From Hypericibacter sp049323455 (GTDB taxonomy: Bacteria; Pseudomonadota; Alphaproteobacteria; Dongiales; Dongiaceae): a stretch of DNA of 64,000 bases. Shown here piece after piece: positions 1 to 8,721 of the stretch. How positions within the stretch are numbered: the stretch's first letter is position 1; each line of letters begins with the position of its first letter. The stretch lies in the NCBI GenBank assembly GCA_049323455.1, contig JBMONF010000008.1, positions 94,462 through 158,461 of the forward strand. The letters are read 5' to 3'. Under the pieces are notes generated by a model. It saw nothing but the letters and a program-made list of their open reading frames with translations, ran no database searches and was not told where the DNA came from. The position numbers were made by a program, and so were the translations under genes.

Positions 1-936
1 CACGATCGAGGCCTTCGATTCGAACACCTCGTCCGTCACTTCCATGCAGTCGAGGCCGAATTTTTCGTAGATCTGCTCGCCGATCTTGGTCGCGCGATTG
101 TGGAACGCCGGCAGGCAGTGCATGAACTTGGCGTGCGGATTGCCGGTCCGCTCCATGACTTGGCGCGTGACGCGGTAGGGCCCGAGCAGCTTGATGCGCT
201 CCGCCCAGACGGAATCGGGCTCGCCCATCGACACCCACACGTCGGTGTAGACGAAGTCGCAGCCGGCGACGCCCTCGGCTACCTCCTCGGTGAGCGTGAT
301 GCGCGCACCGGTCTCGGCGGCGATGGCGCGGCAGCGCTCGACCAGCCCGGGCCGCGGCCAGCGCGACTCGGGGCCGATCAGGCGGATGTCCATGCCGATC
401 TTGGCGGCACCCACCATCAGCGAATCGCCCATGTTGTTGCCCGCGTCGCCCATGAAGCAGAAGGTGATGTCGGAGAAATGCTTGTGGGTGAACTCCCGCA
501 TGGTCATGAAATCGGCCAGGATCTGGGTCGGGTGGAACTCGTCGGTGAGCCCGTTATAGACCGGCACGCCCGAGTAGCGGGCGAGCTCCTCGGCGATCGC
601 CTGACCGAAGCCGCGATATTCGATGCCGTCATAGATGCGCCCCAGCACGCGCGCCGTGTCCTTCATCGATTCCTTGTGGCCGATCTGCGAGCCGCTCGGG
701 CCCAGATAGGTCACACGCGCGCCCTGGTCGTAGGCCGCGACCTCGAAGCCGGTGCGCGTGCGCGTCGAGCTCTTCTCGAAGATGAGGGCGATGTTCTTGC
801 GGGAAAGCCGCGGCTGCTCGTAGCCGCCATATTTCGCGGCCTTGAGATCGGCCGCAAGCTTCAGCAGGAAGCGGATCTCGTCGGGCGACAAATCGAGCAG
901 CGTCAGAAAGCTGCGGCCGCGCAGATTGACGGGCAT
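1..936 (-). CDS. arcB: ornithine carbamoyltransferase, catabolic type (3' end beyond window)
   Basis: This enzyme converts citrulline and phosphate to ornithine and carbamoyl phosphate in the cytoplasm, the second step of the arginine deiminase pathway. The protein starts MPVNLRGRSFLTLLDLSP and shows the carbamoyl-phosphate motif EKSSTRTRT near residue 57, plus HPTQILAD and FMHCLPAFHN, the Cys-Leu-Pro ornithine loop. 312 codons are visible and the frame is still open at base 1, so only a short C-terminus is missing. It follows arcA after 165 bp on the same strand, which argues for the catabolic arcB rather than biosynthetic argF, although sequence alone cannot fully separate them. The ATG at 936 is preceded by an AAGGAGAA ribosome site. 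A carbamate kinase gene may follow outside the window. Confidence 0.93.
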   Translation of the reverse strand, partial: MPVNLRGRSFLTLLDLSPDEIRFLLKLAADLKAAKYGGYEQPRLSRKNIALIFEKSSTRTRTGFEVAAYDQGARVTYLGPSGSQIGHKESMKDTARVLGRIYDGIEYRGFGQAIAEELARYSGVPVYNGLTDEFHPTQILADFMTMREFTHKHFSDITFCFMGDAGNNMGDSLMVGAAKIGMDIRLIGPESRWPRPGLVERCRAIAAETGARITLTEEVAEGVAGCDFVYTDVWVSMGEPDSVWAERIKLLGPYRVTRQVMERTGNPHAKFMHCLPAFHNRATKIGEQIYEKFGLDCMEVTDEVFESKASIV

Positions 937-1101
937 GGCGAGTTCTCCTTCCTTTGTCCGCGACGCACTCCGATCCCGTTCCTTCGCCGGACCGGAAAAG
1001 GGTCGGGCTGGGAGTGTGGTGGCACGAAAAGACCCCATCCCGACCTTCTCCACCGCAAGCAGCGGCGAGAACATGCATTCGGGCCGCTGCCATGCTTGTC
1101 T

Positions 1102-2331
1102 TCATGCCGGGTCGCGCTCGAGCGGGCAGGTCATGCAATGGCCGCCGCCGCGCCCGCGGCCCAGCTCGTTGCCGGCGATGGTGATGACCTCCACGCCCGC
1201 CTTGCGCAGCAGCGTGTTGGTGTAGACGTTGCGCTCGTAGGCCACGACCACGCCCGGCTCGATCGCCAGCAGATTGTTGCCGTCGTCCCACTGCTCGCGC
1301 TCGGCCTCGTAGGCGTCGCCGCCCGTGCCGATCGTGCGCAGCCTCTTGAGGCCCAGCGCCTTGGCCACGACCTTGACGAAGGGCTCGGTCTCCTCGCTGG
1401 CCTTGAGGGCGCCGCCCTTGCCGCCGGGCCTGAGGCTCACGGCGCGGATGCGGTCCACCACCTCGGGATAGACGGTGGCGAGATCGCGGTCGCAGAGCGT
1501 GAAGACCGTGTCGAGATGCATGTAGGAACGCTCGCGCGGCAGCTGGCAGGCGATCACGCGCTCGGCCGCCCTGGCGCGGAACAGGGCCTGCGCGATCTGC
1601 TCCACGGCCTGGGGCGTGGTGCGCTCGCCCATGCCGATCAGCACCGTCTTGTTGCCGATCGGCATGACGTCGCCACCCTCGCAGGTGGCAAGTCCGTGAT
1701 CGGCGTCCACGTCGCCCCACCAGATCGCGAAGCGCGCGCCCTTGAAGAGGGGGTGGAACTTGTAGATCGCCGCCATGTTGATCGTCTCGGGCCGGCGCGC
1801 GGGCCAGTACATGGGGTTCAAGGTCACGCCGCCATAGATCCAGCAGGTGGTGTCGCGGGTGAAGAGCTGGTTGGGCACCGGCGCCAGCACGAAGTCCTGC
1901 GGCTCCAGCAGGCGGCCGAACAGCCCCTTGGGCGCGAACGGCACCTCGGCGCGGTTGATGCCGCCGATCAGATGGTTCGACAGCTTCTCGGCGTCCATCT
2001 CCATGAGCCAGGCGAAGAGCTCGTCGGCGAAGCCGGGACCGGCGCTGTTCCTGTTGACGCGGCGCTCGAGCAGCCACTGGCGCGCCTTGCGGTCGGCGAC
2101 CGTCTCCTCGAGCAGCTTGCGCAAGAGCAGCACCTCGACGCCGCGAAAGCGCATCGCGTCGACGAAGGCGTCGTGCTCGATGCGGGCCTGCTTGACCCAG
2201 AGCACGTCGTCGAACAGGAGCTGCTTGCAGTTGGAGGGCGTCAGCCGGCTCAAGGCGAGGCCGGGCCTGTCCACCAGGACGCGCCGGAGCTTGCCGACCT
2301 CCGAATGGACGCCAAACGCGGATTTGGCCAC
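1102..2331 (-). CDS. arcA: arginine deiminase
   Basis: Arginine deiminase hydrolyses arginine to citrulline and ammonia and opens the ATP-yielding arginine fermentation route. The 409-residue protein has the family start FGVHSEVGKLRRVLV, the FTRDTTCWIYGG loop, the ERSYMHLDTVFT block with the catalytic His, and the C-terminal GRGGGHCMTCP with the nucleophilic Cys near residue 399. I chose the GTG at 2331 because GGGAGG lies 7 nt upstream and the family usually begins only a few residues before FGVHSE. An in-frame ATG at 2376 would add 15 unlikely residues. It lies between arcD (61 bp upstream) and arcB, all on the minus strand. All visible active-site residues are intact. Confidence 0.95.
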   Translation of the reverse strand: MAKSAFGVHSEVGKLRRVLVDRPGLALSRLTPSNCKQLLFDDVLWVKQARIEHDAFVDAMRFRGVEVLLLRKLLEETVADRKARQWLLERRVNRNSAGPGFADELFAWLMEMDAEKLSNHLIGGINRAEVPFAPKGLFGRLLEPQDFVLAPVPNQLFTRDTTCWIYGGVTLNPMYWPARRPETINMAAIYKFHPLFKGARFAIWWGDVDADHGLATCEGGDVMPIGNKTVLIGMGERTTPQAVEQIAQALFRARAAERVIACQLPRERSYMHLDTVFTLCDRDLATVYPEVVDRIRAVSLRPGGKGGALKASEETEPFVKVVAKALGLKRLRTIGTGGDAYEAEREQWDDGNNLLAIEPGVVVAYERNVYTNTLLRKAGVEVITIAGNELGRGRGGGHCMTCPLERDPA

Positions 2332-2392
2332 CGGAACGCCTCCCGAACCTCCTCGATCCGTCGATCGCGCCGGCATCGCGAGCTTCCACGCC

Positions 2393-3865
2393 TCACAGCG
2401 GCGAGATGGTGCCGTTTCCCATCAGCCAGGCGGCAATCGCCGCCGCCGCCGCCAGCCCCAGCGCAATGACGAGTTCCGCCGGCGCGAAGGCGCGCGCACC
2501 CGCTTCGCGCCGGGCCAGCCAATAGACGAAGATCCCCGGCGCATAGAGCAGCGCGCACATCAAGAGGTAGGCCGGGCCTGCTGCGTAGACCAGCCAGGCG
2601 CCATAGAGGGTGGCGACGAGCCCGATCAGCATGTCGCGGCCGCGCCCGCCGCTCTGCGGACCCTCGTAGCTCTCGCCGGTCAGCGCCAGCTTGGCGGCAT
2701 AGGCGCCGGAGAAGACATAGGGCACCAGGATCGCCGTCGAGGCGATGAAGTAAAGCGCCTGATAGGTGCTCTGGGCGTAGAGCGCCAGGATCAGGAAGAG
2801 CTGCACCAGCCCGTTCGTGATCCAGAGCGAGGCCGCGGGCGAGCCCTTGGCGTTCTCGGCCGCGAAGAAGCGCGGCATGATCCCGTCCTTGGCGGCGACA
2901 TGCGCGATCTCGGCCGCGAACAGGGTCCAGCTCAGGAACGCGCCCGAGACCGAGACGGTGACGGCGATGCCGATCAGCCTGGCGCCCCAGGGGCCGACGA
3001 TGCGCTCGAGCACGCCCGCCATCGACGGATTGACCAGGCCCGCCAGCTCGCCCTGGTTCATGACGCCCAGCGACAGGACCGAAACCAGGAGATAGAGCGC
3101 CAGCGCGCCGAAGAAACCGAACATGGTGGCGAGCCCGACATCGCGGCGCAGGCGTGCGCGCGCCGACACCACGCTGGCGCCCTCGACCCCGATGAAGACC
3201 CACAAGGTCACCAGCATGGTGCTCTTCACTTGATCGAGCACCGAGCCCAGGCCCGGCGTTTGGGCGCCCCAGAAATCGAGCGTGAAGGTCGGCAGGTTGA
3301 AGGCGACGATAGCCGCCGCGATGAAGACCAGGATCGGCGCAATTTTCGCGATGGTGGTCACGATGTTGACGAAGGCCGCCTCGCGCACGCCCATCAGGAT
3401 CAGGGCGTGGACCACCCACAGCGCGATCGAGGCGCCCAGCACCGACTGCCAGTTGTTGCCCTCGCCGAAGGCGGGGAAGAAGAAGCCGAGCGCCCCGAAG
3501 ATCAGCACCGCATAGGAGACGTTGCCCAGCCAGGCGCTGAGCCAATAGCCCCAGGCGCTGTTGAAGCCGACGAAGTCGCCGAAACCGGCGCGGGCATAGG
3601 CATAAGGGCCGGAATCGAGCGCCGGCCGGCGGCTGGCCAGCTCCTGATAGACCAGCGCCAGGCAGAGCATGCCCACACCGGTGATGGCCCAGCCGATCAG
3701 GACCGCACCGGGCGCCGCACCCGACGCCATGTTCTGCGGCAGGCTGAAGACGCCCGCGCCGATCATCGAGCCGAGCACGAGCGCGGTCAGGCCGGCGAGG
3801 CCGAGCTTGCCGTTGGCGGCCCTGGCTGCAGCGGCGGCTGTCGCTGACGAGGTCATGCTGGGCAT
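2393..3865 (-). CDS. arcD: arginine/ornithine antiporter, APC family
   Basis: This inner-membrane amino acid antiporter most likely swaps external arginine for ornithine to feed the deiminase pathway. The protein (about 490 residues) has the APC-superfamily opening GLTALVLGSMIGAGVFSLPQ in its first membrane helix and roughly 12 hydrophobic segments. The family assignment is visible in the sequence; substrate specificity is inferred from the adjacent arcA and arcB. The ATG at 3865 has GGGAGGAG 8 nt upstream; an upstream in-frame ATG at 3940 lacks this. It is the first gene of the arcDAB transcription unit, with an FNR-like box about 116 bp upstream of its start. Confidence 0.9.
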   Translation of the reverse strand: MPSMTSSATAAAAARAANGKLGLAGLTALVLGSMIGAGVFSLPQNMASGAAPGAVLIGWAITGVGMLCLALVYQELASRRPALDSGPYAYARAGFGDFVGFNSAWGYWLSAWLGNVSYAVLIFGALGFFFPAFGEGNNWQSVLGASIALWVVHALILMGVREAAFVNIVTTIAKIAPILVFIAAAIVAFNLPTFTLDFWGAQTPGLGSVLDQVKSTMLVTLWVFIGVEGASVVSARARLRRDVGLATMFGFFGALALYLLVSVLSLGVMNQGELAGLVNPSMAGVLERIVGPWGARLIGIAVTVSVSGAFLSWTLFAAEIAHVAAKDGIMPRFFAAENAKGSPAASLWITNGLVQLFLILALYAQSTYQALYFIASTAILVPYVFSGAYAAKLALTGESYEGPQSGGRGRDMLIGLVATLYGAWLVYAAGPAYLLMCALLYAPGIFVYWLARREAGARAFAPAELVIALGLAAAAAIAAWLMGNGTISPL

Positions 3866-4192
3866 GGGCGTCACTCCTCCCCCGCGGGGTGCGCATGGAG
3901 GCGGGCCTCGCCCCAAAGTCACGACGGGACGACTCTCCATGCGCGAATGACAGTCTCGCCGCGCTCAGGCCGAGCCGGCATTGAGCTAAGTCAAGAGGGG
4001 GCAGAGTGCGTCATGCCCCGAGGAGATGTGTCGAATCGCGGACCGCTCGGTCACCCTCGCAAGAGCGAGGGGCATGCTTCAACATTTCGAATGGTTCAGG
4101 AATGGACCGCGGATCGCGCGCCGCTCATGCGGTGCTCGCGAGGGGCAGCGGTGCGTTGCGTGTCGCGACGGATCCGGATGGATCTGGCGGTC
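3866..4192. other. arcD promoter region, no gene
   Basis: This 327-bp stretch lies between the start of arcD and the stop of the upstream minus-strand chemoreceptor gene. It holds the FNR-like box at 3981-3994 and otherwise no reading frame or hairpin that I can support. The operon leader is therefore unusually long for this window. Confidence 0.5.
3981..3994 (-). promoter_or_regulatory. FNR/Anr/FixK-type box upstream of arcD
   Basis: TTGAGCTAAGTCAA is a dyad with perfect TTGA and TCAA half-sites separated by six bases, which matches the Crp-Fnr family consensus TTGA-N6-TCAA. It lies about 116 bp upstream of the arcD start. Anaerobic Anr/FNR control of arc operons is known in Pseudomonas; control here is inferred. 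Confidence 0.6.
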
Positions 4193-5908
4193 TCACGCCG
4201 CCTTGGGCGTATCGCCGGCGTCGGACGCCCCGCCCCGCTCCGCCTCCCACAGCGCGCGCAAATCCTCCTCGCCCTTGAGGTTGCCGGGCTCGAGCCGGTA
4301 ATTGCCCTGGCCCGAGACCGCCTGGCCCTGCCATCTGCGCTCGATCTCGGCGCGCGCGGGCTGGCGCAGGAACTCGGCGAGAAACGCGTTGATCTTGGCG
4401 AGCAGACGGTAGCTGGCGGCGTCCGCCGCGACACCCACCGCGTAGTACCAGGGATCGGCGGCGATGTTGCCCGGAATGATCTCGATGCGCTTGTGCCAGG
4501 GGCTGTCCGGGCTGGTGGCCGCCCAGTAATAGATCGGCTGGTCGACCGCGAAGGCGTCCACCAGCCCGTCGGCGAGGCAATCGTGGATGCGGCTCTGATC
4601 GGAATAGGCGATGAGGTTGGCAAGCCGCACCTTGCCGCCGGGCTTGCCGGCGTTCGCCCCCCAGCGCAAGCCCGCGGCCTCGAGCGTGGCGAAGGCGCCG
4701 GGATCGTTGATGCAACCCAGCACCTTGCCCTCGAGATCGCCAAGCCCGCGAATGCCGGCCTGGCCCGCGCGACGCGCCAGGACATAGTGCAGATAGGTGT
4801 AGGTTTCCGAGAAGGCGACGTCGCGATAGGCGGCGTTGGGCGGCAGCGCGCTCCAGACCAGGTCCGCGGGCGCCTCCTGGGCGCTGCGGCCGAAATGAAG
4901 CAGCTCGGTGCACTGGTCCCACGGATGCTCGACGAACTCGTGCTCGACGCCCAACCACCTGGCGAAGGCCGTGGCGTAGTCGACGTCGAGCCCGCGCAAA
5001 GGCGCGCCCGGCTTCAGTCGGAAGGAAAGCCCGACGAAGGCCGGCTCGATGGCGATGCGGACCTTGCCGCGACGCTCGATCTCGGCCAGCCGGTCGAAGC
5101 CGGCTTCGGCCGGGAGATGATTGCGGCGCAGAATCTGCGTCAGCGCCGGCGTCGGATCCGAGGCGGCCGACACCGCCTCGGCCAACGCGTCCGCAAGATC
5201 GAGGCTGCGGCGGCCCTTGTCGAGGATGGCGCCGATGCGGCCGATCGACTGCTGGTCGGTTTCGCTGACGATGCGGTTGTTCTCGACCAGCCCGCGCAGA
5301 TTGTCGCCAATTTGCGCAAAGGTCGCGGTCATGCGCTGCAACGATGCGTCGAGCTGCCTGTCGAGCGTGCCGAGGCTACGGTCGGCCAGATCGGCGACGG
5401 CAGTGACCTGGCGCTGCACCTCGGCCAGGTCGATGCGCTGCGTCGCATCCTTGGCGGACTGCATGGTGCGCTGGGCGAGCTGGCGCACCTCCTGGGCGAC
5501 GACAGCGAAACCCTTGCCGCTCTCGCCGGCATGCACCGCCTCGATCGTGGCGTTGAGCGCCAGGAGATTGACCGAGCGCGCGATGCCCTCGATCTCCTTC
5601 AGAAGCGCCAAGGCGTCCTTGGCCTTGACGTCGATCGCCGCGGCGATGGCGGCCAACTCGCGGCGCATGTCGCCGGCCACGCGCTGCATCTCCGAGGTCA
5701 GCGCGCGCTTCATCTCTTCGGCGATATTGCCGCTTTCGACGATCTGGCCGGCCGAGCTGTCGAGCGCCTGCTGCATCATGGCGCTGCGCGCGCCGATCTC
5801 CTCCGTGGCGAGCGCCTGCGCCTCGAGCCCGCGAAGCTGGCTGTGCTGCATGGCGCCGACCGCCTCGACGATCCGGCCCGTCAGCGCGTCGCGTCTGCAT
5901 TCGTTCAT
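4193..5908 (-). CDS. soluble methyl-accepting chemotaxis protein fused to a family 3 solute-binding domain
   Basis: The 571-residue protein joins two modules. Residues about 60-245 are a chemoreceptor signalling coiled coil, with the conserved hairpin tip around 105-145 (NLLALNATIEAVHAGESGKG, then FAVVAQEVRQLA). Residues about 275-545 resemble a family 3 periplasmic solute-binding protein (GKVRIAIEPAFVGLSFRL, GLDVDYATAFARWLG, PWDQC, QSRIHDCLADGLVDAFAVD). There is no signal peptide and no membrane segment, so the binding fold should sit in the cytoplasm, where such domains are rare. The tip should contact CheA/CheW, and the C-terminal domain probably senses an amino-acid-like ligand, but neither is proven. 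The gene is monocistronic, upstream of arcDAB on the same strand. It could instead act on a non-flagellar signalling pathway. Confidence 0.85.
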   Translation of the reverse strand: MNECRRDALTGRIVEAVGAMQHSQLRGLEAQALATEEIGARSAMMQQALDSSAGQIVESGNIAEEMKRALTSEMQRVAGDMRRELAAIAAAIDVKAKDALALLKEIEGIARSVNLLALNATIEAVHAGESGKGFAVVAQEVRQLAQRTMQSAKDATQRIDLAEVQRQVTAVADLADRSLGTLDRQLDASLQRMTATFAQIGDNLRGLVENNRIVSETDQQSIGRIGAILDKGRRSLDLADALAEAVSAASDPTPALTQILRRNHLPAEAGFDRLAEIERRGKVRIAIEPAFVGLSFRLKPGAPLRGLDVDYATAFARWLGVEHEFVEHPWDQCTELLHFGRSAQEAPADLVWSALPPNAAYRDVAFSETYTYLHYVLARRAGQAGIRGLGDLEGKVLGCINDPGAFATLEAAGLRWGANAGKPGGKVRLANLIAYSDQSRIHDCLADGLVDAFAVDQPIYYWAATSPDSPWHKRIEIIPGNIAADPWYYAVGVAADAASYRLLAKINAFLAEFLRQPARAEIERRWQGQAVSGQGNYRLEPGNLKGEEDLRALWEAERGGASDAGDTPKAA

Positions 5909-6225
5909 GATTGTCCCCGATCCAACGCTGGATGGCCCCCCGAGCGCCAGCCTTCGGCGAAAGCTGGCCCACCCTTGTTATTGATGGTGGCCCCCGCCGG
6001 CGGGCACCGTTGGCGTATCCCCATGGCTCCCCTTGGCGGATGGCCGGTGTCCGGCGAAGAGACTGGCGTAACCTTGGGGAATAATTCTTCACGATTGGTT
6101 ACGACGGCGCCGGGTGAGAGAATCCCGTAAGCAGTTGGCGAGGAAGCATAACCCTTTGACCGAAAGCCACGCCGGGGGCTGTGGGTTGTTCGGCCGCCGC
6201 TCCCGCCGGTTGTGGCCGGCCGCCC
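5909..6225. other. intergenic region upstream of the chemoreceptor gene
   Basis: This 317-bp stretch separates the oxyR stop from the chemoreceptor start. It has a GC-rich half near 5980-6060 and a more AT-rich part near 6070-6160 that could carry the promoter. I see no gene, tRNA or clear operator in it. Confidence 0.4.
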
Positions 6226-7155
6226 TCAGCGCCGGCCTGCTGGCCCCGGCGGCTCGACCACCTGGCGCAATAGCGCCGCCATCGCCTCGAACTCGGGCGC
6301 TCGCGCGCTGCCGCGCCGCCAGACCAGCGCCAGCCGCCGAGCCGGCGCAGCGCCGGCGATCGGGCGCGTCGCCACCTTGGTTCCCTTGAGGATGCCAGCC
6401 TCGAGCGCGAGGCGCGGCAGGAGCGTGAGGCCGAGCCCGTTCTCCACCATCTGAACCAGCGTGTAGAGGCTGGTCGCCTGAAAGGCATCGACTTGGCCCC
6501 GACCCGATAGGCGGCAGGCCGCCAGCGCATGCTCGCGCAGGCAATGGCCGTCGCGCAGAAGCAGCAGTTCCGCAGGCTCGATGCGGTCCGGCTCGATCCG
6601 CTGCAACCGGCTCAGGGCATGGCTCTCCGGCAAAGCGACGCTGAAGGGGTCCTCGCCGATCACGGCGGATTCCATGTCGGCGCTGTCATAGGGCAGCGCG
6701 ATCAGGGCGAGGTCGAGACGCCCGGCCCGAAGCTGATCGAGCAGGCGCTCGGTCAGGTCCTCGGTCAGATAGAGCTTGAGCCGCGGATAGCGGCGCCGCA
6801 GCCGCGGCAGGGCGCACGGCAGCAGGAAGGGGCCGATGGTCGGAATGACGCCCAGCCGCAGCGGACCCGACAGGGGCTCCCGATTGACCCGCGCGGCCTC
6901 GACCAGATCCTCCGCCTGGCGCAGCAGCGCTTGCGATCGCGCCACGATGTCACGGCCGAGCGGCGTGATCACGACGCGCCGTTTGGTGCGGTCGACCAGC
7001 CGGGCCTCCAGCACCTGCTCCAGCTCCTTGATGCTGGCGCTCAAGGTCGATTGCGTCACGTGGCAGGCCCGGGCAGCACGGCCGAAATGGCCGTGCTCGG
7101 CCAAGGCCACGAGGTGGCGCAGCTGGCGCAGGGTGGGCAGGTTCATGATCGGCAT
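6226..7155 (-). CDS. oxyR: hydrogen-peroxide-responsive LysR regulator OxyR
   Basis: OxyR is a DNA-binding peroxide sensor that activates antioxidant genes when a disulfide forms. The 309-residue protein has a LysR helix-turn-helix at about residues 8-65 (HFGRAARACHVTQSTLSASI) and an effector domain from about 95. The redox pair is visible as RDGHCLREHALAAC: C205 and C214 have the same nine-residue spacing as C199 and C208 of E. coli OxyR. It is divergent from ahpC across 105 bp, the classic target arrangement. An ATG at 7146 is an alternative start. Assignment to OxyR rather than a generic LysR protein rests on the Cys pair and the neighbour. Confidence 0.95.
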   Translation of the reverse strand: MPIMNLPTLRQLRHLVALAEHGHFGRAARACHVTQSTLSASIKELEQVLEARLVDRTKRRVVITPLGRDIVARSQALLRQAEDLVEAARVNREPLSGPLRLGVIPTIGPFLLPCALPRLRRRYPRLKLYLTEDLTERLLDQLRAGRLDLALIALPYDSADMESAVIGEDPFSVALPESHALSRLQRIEPDRIEPAELLLLRDGHCLREHALAACRLSGRGQVDAFQATSLYTLVQMVENGLGLTLLPRLALEAGILKGTKVATRPIAGAAPARRLALVWRRGSARAPEFEAMAALLRQVVEPPGPAGRR

Positions 7156-7260
7156 ATCCGATTACTATAATATATTTAATTCATTGGATCGAACAAGCTG
7201 CCAACGCCATCTTCGGGTCGCAAACCCCCGGTTCCTACGAACGACAGGAGATCAAGGATC
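7156..7260. promoter_or_regulatory. oxyR-ahpC divergent promoter region
   Basis: An AT-rich core (about 7161-7185) stands out from the GC-rich surroundings. It is framed by an imperfect inverted repeat, ATCCGAT at 7156-7162 and ATTGGAT at 7183-7189, which could be part of an extended OxyR site; this is inference. The ahpC ribosome site (GACAGGAG) is just before 7261. Confidence 0.5.
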
Positions 7261-7800
7261 ATGTTGACCGTCGGCAACAAGTTTCCCGACTTCGACCTCA
7301 AGGCGGTGGTAGCCATCGATCCCAAGAACGCCTTCACCCGGGTCGACCGCCGGTCGGACGAGGGCATGTGGAAGATCGTCTTCTTCTGGCCCAAGGACTT
7401 CACCTTCGTCTGCCCGACCGAGATCGCGGCCTTCGGCCAGCTCAACGGCGAGTTCAACGACCGCGACGCCGTGATCTACGGCGTGTCGACCGACAGCGAG
7501 TATGTGCATCTGGCCTGGCGGCAGAGCCATGCCGACCTCAAGGACCTGCCCTTCCCGATGCTGGCCGACATCAAGCGCGAGCTGTCGACGGCGCTGGGCG
7601 TTCTCGACGAGGCCGAGGGCGTCGCGCTGCGCGCCACCTTCATCGTCGATCCCGAGGGCGTGATCCGCTTCGTGGCGGTCAACGACTTGAGCGTCGGCCG
7701 CAATCCGCAGGAGGTCCTGCGCGTGCTGGATGCGCTGCAGACCGACGAGCTCTGCCCTTGCAATTGGCAGAAGGGCGACGCGGTGCTGAAGGTCGCCTGA
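7261..7800 (+). CDS. ahpC: alkyl hydroperoxide reductase C, AhpD-coupled peroxiredoxin
   Basis: This 2-Cys peroxiredoxin reduces H2O2, organic peroxides and peroxynitrite in the cytoplasm. The 179-residue protein has the peroxidatic Cys in FTFVCPTEIAAFG (C51) and a C-terminal ELCPCNW motif (C165 and C167). The three-cysteine pattern matches the mycobacterial-type AhpC that is re-reduced by AhpD rather than by AhpF, and ahpD is indeed the next gene, 87 bp downstream. Expression is probably OxyR-activated from the shared divergent promoter. Length and motifs are typical and complete. Confidence 0.96.
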   Translation: MLTVGNKFPDFDLKAVVAIDPKNAFTRVDRRSDEGMWKIVFFWPKDFTFVCPTEIAAFGQLNGEFNDRDAVIYGVSTDSEYVHLAWRQSHADLKDLPFPMLADIKRELSTALGVLDEAEGVALRATFIVDPEGVIRFVAVNDLSVGRNPQEVLRVLDALQTDELCPCNWQKGDAVLKVA

Positions 7801-7887
7801 TCCCCGAGGCTCCTTCGCGCCCAAGCACGGGCCCGGGTTCAGGACGGCTCGGGCCCGCCTCGCCCCACCACCGAAAGGAAGACCATC

Positions 7888-8457
7888 ATGACGATCGAGA
7901 CCTTGAAGAACCGCCTGCCCGATTATGCCCGTGACTTGAAGCTCAACCTGTCGAGCCTCGCCGGCGAGCCGGCGCTGACCGAGCAGCAGCGCGCCGGCAG
8001 CTTCATCGCGGCGGCACTCGCCGCCCGCAATGCCGACGCGACCCGGGCGATGCTGGCCGAGTTCGGCCCCCGGCTTTCGCCCGAAGCGCTCGCCGCCGCC
8101 AAGGCGGCAGCGGCGATCATGGGCATGAACAACGTCTATTACCGCTTCTTGCATCTGGCCTCGGCGCCGGATTACCGAACCCTGCCGGCCAGGCTGCGCA
8201 TGAACGTGATCGCCAAACCGGGCGTCGAGAAGGCCGATTTCGAGCTGTGGTCGCTGGCGGTATCGGCCGTCAACGGCTGCGGCCTATGCATCGACGCGCA
8301 CGAGCAGGAGCTGCGCAAGGCCGGCCTGACGCCCGAGGCGATCCAGGCCGCGGTGCGCATCGCCGCGGTTGTCCATGCCGTGGCGGCGACGCTCGAGGGC
8401 GAAGCGGCCTCCGCCGACGCCGTGCAGGACGTCTCGCCGGTGGCCTCGGCTGCCTGA
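7888..8457 (+). CDS. ahpD: alkylhydroperoxidase AhpD
   Basis: AhpD is the thiol reductant partner of AhpC; in mycobacteria it links AhpC to dihydrolipoamide. The 189-residue all-helical protein has the carboxymuconolactone-decarboxylase fold signature with E119, the redox CGLC (C131, C134) and H138 in VNGCGLCIDAHEQELRKAG. These correspond to the known proton-relay residues of the family. The ATG follows GGAAG at good spacing and shares the ahpC orientation, so the pair is probably co-transcribed. Nothing appears broken. Confidence 0.95.
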   Translation: MTIETLKNRLPDYARDLKLNLSSLAGEPALTEQQRAGSFIAAALAARNADATRAMLAEFGPRLSPEALAAAKAAAAIMGMNNVYYRFLHLASAPDYRTLPARLRMNVIAKPGVEKADFELWSLAVSAVNGCGLCIDAHEQELRKAGLTPEAIQAAVRIAAVVHAVAATLEGEAASADAVQDVSPVASAA

Positions 8458-8666
8458 CGGCAGAAACGGCTTCGGCTTGCTTCGAGCGGGGCAGGCCGGG
8501 CGTTCGATCTCGCGAGATCCGCGTCGTGCCTATGACGACACCGCAAGGCGGCACCACCGCTTTGGCAACCCCCTCTCCCAGCTCCGGGTAAGGCTCGACA
8601 TCCGTCTCGCCTAACCCTTCGCATTCCTCCCCCCGCTGACGCGGGCGGAGAGGCGAAGAAAGAAAA

Positions 8667-8695
8667 CCCTCTCCCCCACCATGTGGGGGAGAGGG
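8667..8695. repeat. REP-like palindrome downstream of ahpD
   Basis: CCCTCTCCCCCAC and its exact complement form a 13-bp stem around the loop CAT. It lies between the convergent ahpD and BKACE genes in a 264-bp gap that contains nothing else I recognise apart from a weaker related sequence near 8625-8650. The same stem type recurs at 30168-30197. It may also act as a bidirectional transcription stop. Confidence 0.7.
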
Positions 8696-8721
8696 GTGAT
8701 CGCGATCGAGCGCGCGGTGGC

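Noticed and set aside
100..2469. Long plus-strand frames opposite arcB and arcA
   Set aside because: Antisense of arcB and arcA. The minus-strand products show complete catalytic motifs.
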